This document shows, piece after piece, positions 58,201 to 64,000 of a stretch of 64,000 nucleotides of DNA; the first letter of the stretch is position 1; the number at the start of each line of letters is the position of its first letter. Source of the DNA: Coffea arabica (lineage: Eukaryota > Streptophyta > Magnoliopsida > Gentianales > Rubiaceae); NCBI RefSeq assembly GCF_036785885.1, contig NC_092320.1:14695557-14759556 (forward strand). The letters run 5' to 3'. Below the pieces are notes generated by a model. It did not search any database, was not told the origin of the DNA, and worked only from the letters and a program-made list of their open reading frames with translations. The position numbers and the translations under genes were made by a program.

Positions 58201-61064
58201 CACCATATGGGGTAAACACCAGGGAAAAAAGAATTGGTTGAGAAGTTCTTTGAACATTACAATAAAGAAAAGAATAACTTTTGGCTTACCTGGGTAAAAT
58301 ATCCTTGCTTTTCTGCTTTCATCTTCCTAAAAAAGGTACCACTTGTCAATTCTAAGTGGAAAGACTCATCATACTCTTAAGTAAGACTGAAGTTATAGAA
58401 TCACAGTGCTGAGATGCTAACTTACCAAGCGAGCATCAGAATCCTCACATCAGTATGATCAACTTGCAGATCCAAGCACAGAGCCTCAATCCCTTCTGGA
58501 CTGCAAATAGACAACATATAACGAATTCTTACTCCAATGCCGCTCAACTTTTTGAAGTAATTTACTGGGCCAAATGATTTCAAAGTCAAACTAGATTTCC
58601 AATACATTTTCTTGTAACTACTACATTAAACAAGATGTCGATCTCAAGTGACCAGATGCCGTCCTATGACTATTTAAACAGCCACTCTTTTTCCCATTTG
58701 CTCTAACCAAGAGTGACAAATTCTGACATGAGAAAAGGATCTTGGTAAGCAATTATTTTTCAACATAAGCTTATAAGTCAAGAAAGCATATCTGATGTGT
58801 CCACAGTGACACATTTTTTAATTTTGACTGTACAAAAGTTTGCCGCAGACATGTAATTTTGTTTGTTTTATTACTTTGGCAATATCCAATCAAGTCAAAC
58901 ATGGAATATGAAGCGCGTTGGACTTTAGTACTTTCTGGTATTCTTTGAATCAACTTATTCAAAATGCAATTCAGCAGATGGAATACTCAACAAAATGAAT
59001 TACTTAAACTAAAATATACTTACTCAATCATTCCCAATGACTTGTTCACATACGACTCAAAGAAGCTGTCAACCAGCTGTCTGACTTTTGAGAGAGCTTT
59101 TCTTGAGGCTGAAACAAGAAAACACCAAATGGGTCAAAAAAACATGCACATAGTTCTTGATTGAAATTGATATTTCAGATTTAGTGTCCTCAGCAAATCA
59201 AGAAAGCCGGAATCTGGTGCAGATAAGCAAAGATGCATACAGTTCTTTTACCTTTTTATTTGCGTTTATAAGGAAGTAATTAGCAAAATGCTGCAATGCA
59301 GTGGCTGCAAAGTTTTGATCTAAACAAGTTGTAAACTTAAGGAAGATCAAGTACCATGAGTGGTTCTTGTGTATATTCAGGATTGTACAAGATTCATTAT
59401 GACTGCGAATCAGTCACATGACATAACCAGCAGCTACGATATCCATAAATTATTTACATCCGAGTGACATAAATATGAAAAGACCATAATGTATTAGATC
59501 TGTTATTTAGATGAAACCTCTCTTAGGTAACAGAGTTTGCTCAATATGGAGCTTCACTTAAATTAACCCATTTTAAGTAGACTATGCACAATAATATCCA
59601 TATAATTCGCAGAGACACAGACATAACATAGGAAGTCTTTATAAGCAGCATATTATGTAATTGGACACTCCTTTTCTCAGAGAAAGAAATCAGATAGGCA
59701 TTCCCTAGGATCCTACCCTAAATCAAGAAGCAAAAGCTTTAGGAGGTCCCGAATATTTTATAATGGTTCCTAACTTGCCAGAGATAAATGCAAGGCCTGC
59801 GGAGCAAAACCAAGCTTGTATGACAAAGCAATATACAGAGACCAAGAAACCATCTCAGTCTGCTTTCTGCTTCTAGGAACATGCAATACTCGCAAAGCCC
59901 GCCAAGTTGCTCAAAGAGCAGAGCCTACATTTCAGTTAACTCCATGTAAATTCCTCCAACCGCTCTATTGAAGAGCAATCCCAGCTCAGTGAACTATATG
60001 CTCACACACCATCTTCCTGAATTTGTTGCCCCAGGATGTTGCTTAACTTCTTAAATATTGTATTTCACAAGGTAGACTTGGCTGCAAATGACTGACCTAA
60101 ATGTTTGGGCTCCCTAAAGGCCAGTTGGCTCTTAATCAAATAGTGGAAACAAATTTGTCCTTAGGAAGGCATTCTACTCTAGAATTAAGTTGAATTTGGC
60201 TGGTGCTGAGACCTGCAGGGGCATAAACATCTCTGCTTGCTGTATCTATTCTATATTTATTAAAGCAAAAATTGTGCCACTTGGAAGTATAAAATGCCAT
60301 TCTTAATCACAAAGTAAAAGCTCCAAAGGCCAAGAATTCTGTGACCACCTTGAACAAGCATCATGTTTCAAACAACACTGAAGGCTCTAAATGGCGCCAA
60401 AAATCGCATCATTGAACTTAATCCAATCTCCACATTTAAGCATATAAACCACCTTTCCATCAGTAGTAATCGGTATCTGAAATCCCAAAATCTTTCGCTA
60501 TCATGCCTTTAATCAAGAAAGCAATAGAAAACCCCAGTACAACAATGGCAATCAACTCAGATCAGACTTGAATAGACCAGATAGTTCTCACTACATAACC
60601 TACCAAATTTGACTAAAATCTTGATCACAGATTATCTGAACAAAGTAAAACATTTATTTACAAATTATAAAGAAACAAAAAGCACATGCACACATACAAA
60701 AACAACAAGAATCACGCTCATAAACATTAATTTTGATTAAAACACAATTTGAATTCAATAAATTCACAACTAAAAAAAATGTACAAACACACAAAATACA
60801 CCGAAATTGAGATAAAACAGTAATCACAGTAATTCCTTAGAAATCCCATTTCTGCTAATGAAACCCACTAATCAAATTTAACAAAGAATAATCGAATTGA
60901 ACAATATTTCCAATCAACCCAACGTTAGATTAAACAGAAACATAAAGAAAAGAAAGAAAAGAAATGGTTTTGTTACCAGAAGAAGAAGAATCAACCCGAG
61001 AAGATTTGGCAGCTGGGGCTGAGTTCAAAGGCCTAGATTTCCTCTTTGAAGAAGCTCGAGGCAT
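55226..61064 (-). CDS. DCN1-like protein (cullin neddylation factor)
   Basis: Nine exons on the minus strand: 61064-60977, 59108-59024, 58500-58426, 58326-58290, 57032-56949, 56857-56797, 56715-56609, 55962-55897 and 55321-55226. All introns are GT-AG and all phases fit; total 232 residues. The N-terminus is short and basic (MPRASSKRKSRPL), with no UBA domain. It is followed by the PONY/DUF298 domain: GIEALCLDLQVDHTDVRILM, then the DALKVDTISKLKK, NFDDFYMYAFRYC and INKDQWLNFLRFCQE segments, ending LDNFVEWMKSKAS. DCN1 proteins help attach NEDD8 to cullins and so activate SCF-type ubiquitin ligases, mainly in the nucleus. The length and lack of UBA match the small plant DCN1-like subtype. The gene appears intact; the first intron is nearly 1.9 kb. 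It bounds the chitinase cluster and has no evident functional link to it. Confidence 0.92.
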
Positions 61065-61364
61065 TTTTTCTATTTTTCTTTTATGCAATGATGAGATTAT
61101 TGTTCGTAATCTTCTTTTACACTGAATTGCTTTTTTCCTTTTCCCTCTCTGGAATTGGGTTTTGTTTTGCAGAGGGTTTTTGGGTAGCTGGGAGCTCTGA
61201 AGAATGCAAATGCAGTGTGGAATATATAAAGGTGTGGGTGAGTGGGTGGGTGGGTCACTACTTACCGGGTTGGGTTGATCGTTGGACTGTTTTAAAGATT
61301 TATAAGAAGCTTCTTAAAACTTATTTAATTAAAGTCAAAATAATTTTTTACTAATATGGTAAAC

Positions 61365-61904
61365 GGATAATTTCATAAACCTCCACTAAAGTTTCTAACA
61401 ATTTCGCTGCCCTCCTTTGAGATTTGAAGAATTATACTAATCTCTCTTGAAATTTATGATTCGGTAACAAAATCAATCCATCTCTAAAAAAGTATGATTA
61501 AAAAATTACTTCTTGGAGAGAGATGAAAAAATTTTGTTCCACAAATGCCCATTATGCATTCCAATCTAGGTGTAGTAGCTGCAAAAAATTATCAATCAAG
61601 ATGTATTGCAATTATGATTGTATCGAAAAATTTCATGATTTTCAGCTAAGATTATAACCTTTAAATATTAAACTTAGAATGGCAGAGATTGTTTACCTGA
61701 TTTAAGGTATGCCTTTTATGATTTAGCACAAAAATGAATTTCCAATTTTGCCTTTCTTCTACCTCTTTTTTCAGTCACTTCCATGAAATTACTCCAATAC
61801 AAAAGGCATCTTTTTAGTTTCTAAACCAAGGGGAAAAATCCTCAAGAGCAAACTTGTTTTTCTATTTCTTTTCTCTATACTTCCTTTATTCTACTCGAGT
61901 CTTT

Positions 61905-61941
<37 letters not shown>

Positions 61942-62270
61942 GATTAAAATATGGTCATGTCAAGTTCTGTCAATCACAAAAAAATGCTAATTGGTGTAGC
62001 AAATTGACGCTATTTTGTATCTTCCACATTACTATTCATACTGTTAACAAATAATTCCGTTAATTACTTGATTTGTGCCATAATTACACAATTCTCAAAT
62101 TTGAATTTCTAATCTCAAATAATGTGTTAAGGTACATGAATAATTTCACGTTAGAAAATGTCAACAAATGGACCCCTTATTCTGTTATGAGAGGTCAGTG
62201 TAATTTTCAAAACCTCAAGAGAGGTCAATGAAATTGTCAAAAAACTCAAGAGCAGTTTCTGAAATTATCT
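61365..62270. mobile_element. Long-inverted-repeat DNA element, 906 bp (copy 2)
   Basis: Ends ggataatttcataaacctcc and, at the right, cagtttctgaaattatct match the family at 36137-37493, including inverted copies of tctaacaatttcgctgccctc and ggtcagtgtaattttc. Flanks tatggtaaa and tattgtata agree at 7 of 9 positions. A (TA)n run of about 30 bp lies inside at about 61909-61940. It sits a few hundred bases upstream of the DCN1-like start codon. Confidence 0.75.
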
Positions 62271-64000
62271 CTATTGTATAATCTAATCAAAAGTACATAG
62301 AATATACATTAGTGATGGTTTAATTCAGAGTTTTGTTTTCCGTCCTTCCTTCGTGACTAAATGAACTAAGACAAATTTAATGAATAGAAACTACTTCAGC
62401 CATTTTATGTCGAATTAGTCATTAGTTAAACCAAAAGGTATTCGATATTACTAGTTGCCAAGGCCTTGAGTTAAATCACAAAAATTATGAGTCGTCATTT
62501 AGAGTCACGTTTTATGGATTAATTCCTTAGATTATAGCCATAAAAAAATCAGTAAGTTGTTACTCTAACAATGTTCGAGTACTAAACTATGCATGCAGCA
62601 CTAACGAAGCATGGTAGGGCAATTTTCTTTTTTTTAAGCATGAATGATGCTATCGTGCTCAATCAGTATGGTAGCGTCGGTCAAGTAAAAAAAATGCTGA
62701 CGGATTCCTTTTTGTTACAGATGCTATCACAATTGTGGAGCAAAAAAAAAAAGGTCAATTGATTCTGGCCATCAAATATCCCGTCTCAGAGACAAGTGCG
62801 ACATATTCTATTTCAGGCAGGCCCATTATCTAGTCGAGGTAGACATCACATGCATGACTTGTATAATGAAACTGTTGGTGAACTTAGCGTTCAAACTTCA
62901 AATCATGGAGATAGACACTCAACCTCGACACAAGCCTTTGAGTCAGCAATTTACTCTATTTGTATCTCTACCAATGACAAATGTGCATGCCGCACGCTAG
63001 CTACACACTTACCTTCGTTTAGAGAATATGTCATGCCACCGTTGCCCTTACCGACCATTGGTGCATAGAGCATGCCATCACTACAGTTTTCGCCTTTTGC
63101 CACACTACCCACACCCTCGCCACACAATCCTGGATTCGAGGCATAATTTCCACTCTCATCACATTTACCTCCGTATGGGTATGTTTCCATGGCATCAGTC
63201 TCTTTTTCATATACTGAGTTACACTCTAATATTCAGTTTCCTTAATAGAACGAGCGGTATTTCTTCTATTCTAAAATTTTTTTATTATTACACTTTCGAA
63301 TAGCCAACTGTCTTTCCTATCACCGACCAACCTGCATCTACATCCGGACACTTTCAATTAGGATATTTTTCCACATTTCGTTCCAAAAATGATTAGATAG
63401 TAGTGATAGTGCCGAATCATCCACAGAGGACGACGTTGACCTTGATAGTGCTTCTAGGGATGATGCACCTCCCTTATTCCTTTGTGAACGTCAAAGACAT
63501 CAACCAAAAAGATTTTATTTCTCACCCATAATACCATGTGATAAGGGCAAGAGTAAGGGCAACATGCATCCTAAGCATTGACGTTATCATTTGTTGGAAT
63601 GTTTCTTAATTTTATCATACAAATGATAGTTATCCTTATTTTTAGATTTCATCATTTGACATCATCATATTTTTCTTCTTTTCTATTTGTTTGGCTTTTA
63701 TTTTTCTGATTTCAAGTATAACAATTTTATATCTTTCTAAATACAACAATATAACTAATTCTATTAATAATTTTAATTACTTAAACCCTAAATGGTAAAT
63801 CATATACCCTAAACGCTAAACTCTAAACCCTATTAATCGATTCAACAAAAAAAAATGAAAAATGAGTGGCTGCCATGCTTGTGCGTAATTATTGGCTGCA
63901 TTGCTACATACAAGAGCAGATGAGAGCATAGATCTTAGGGAAAATGCCGCTTTTCATCCCCAAACTTTGGGATAAGGACACATTTCGTCCCTCAACTTTT
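62271..64000. other. Right-edge region, unidentified coding-like segments
   Basis: Between about 62790 and 63581 base composition shifts and several short frames look gene-like. The clearest, 63396-63581 (+), gives an acidic peptide, DSSDSAESSTEDDVDLDS, followed by a basic stretch and a stop; I recognise no family, and it could be a gene or transposon remnant. Around 63782-63832 there are degenerate telomere-like words (accctaaa, aaaccct). The last 50 bp resemble the end of another inverted-repeat element cut by the window edge. Confidence 0.35.

Noticed and set aside
1-64000. tRNA genes, rRNA genes and CRISPR arrays
   Set aside because: tRNA-like A and B boxes occur only within SINEs with poly(A) tails and target duplications; no repeat-spacer array or rRNA segment was seen.

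Overview
This window is nuclear DNA from a flowering plant, almost certainly a eudicot. It is AT-rich, its genes carry GT-AG introns, and it holds Ty1/copia and Ty3/gypsy retroelements, tRNA-derived SINEs, hAT-type and Stowaway MITEs and a LINE tail. The species cannot be fixed from the sequence; the chitinase receptor-kinase gene fits the group in which tobacco CHRK1 was described, but this is only a hint.

The core, about 11.9-54.0 kb, is a cluster of six genes with family 18 glycoside hydrolase (class V chitinase) domains. From left to right they are: a chitinase-like receptor kinase (11900-21507, +); two near-identical secreted chitinases in a tandem duplication (32067-34089 and 39109-41089, +); a third, more diverged chitinase (43287-45945, +); and two chitinases on the other strand (47210-49097 and 52676-53950, -). 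The first of these two minus-strand genes has a proline-rich linker before its catalytic domain. The five secreted enzymes keep the catalytic D-x-D-x-E motif. All five share one architecture: a long first exon, a phase-1 intron at the same place, and a tiny last exon of 23-32 coding bases. The receptor kinase uses the same phase-1 intron as the junction at which transmembrane and kinase exons are attached, and its hydrolase domain has lost the catalytic motif.

The receptor-kinase gene is split in its first exon by a 5,805-bp Ty3/gypsy chromovirus (12346-18150, minus orientation). The element has 598-bp LTRs that look identical by eye and a perfect 5-bp target duplication. All remaining exons of the gene are open and in phase, so the loss is recent.

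The cluster is flanked on the left by a kelch-repeat gene (4240-5386) with a 10-bp frame-breaking insertion, and on the right by a nine-exon DCN1-like gene (55226-61064, -), a cullin-neddylation factor that appears intact. A Ty1/copia fragment lies at the left edge.

The intergenic DNA is a layered record of small transposons, many with readable target duplications. They include hAT-type elements (2755-3348, 27528-28743, 41961-42836, probably 30986-31514), a Stowaway MITE (26724-27052), a long-inverted-repeat family present twice (36137-37493 and 61365-62270), a Mutator-like element (about 8090-9970), four SINEs and a LINE tail. Two local duplications preserve the unoccupied versions of a Stowaway site and a hAT site.
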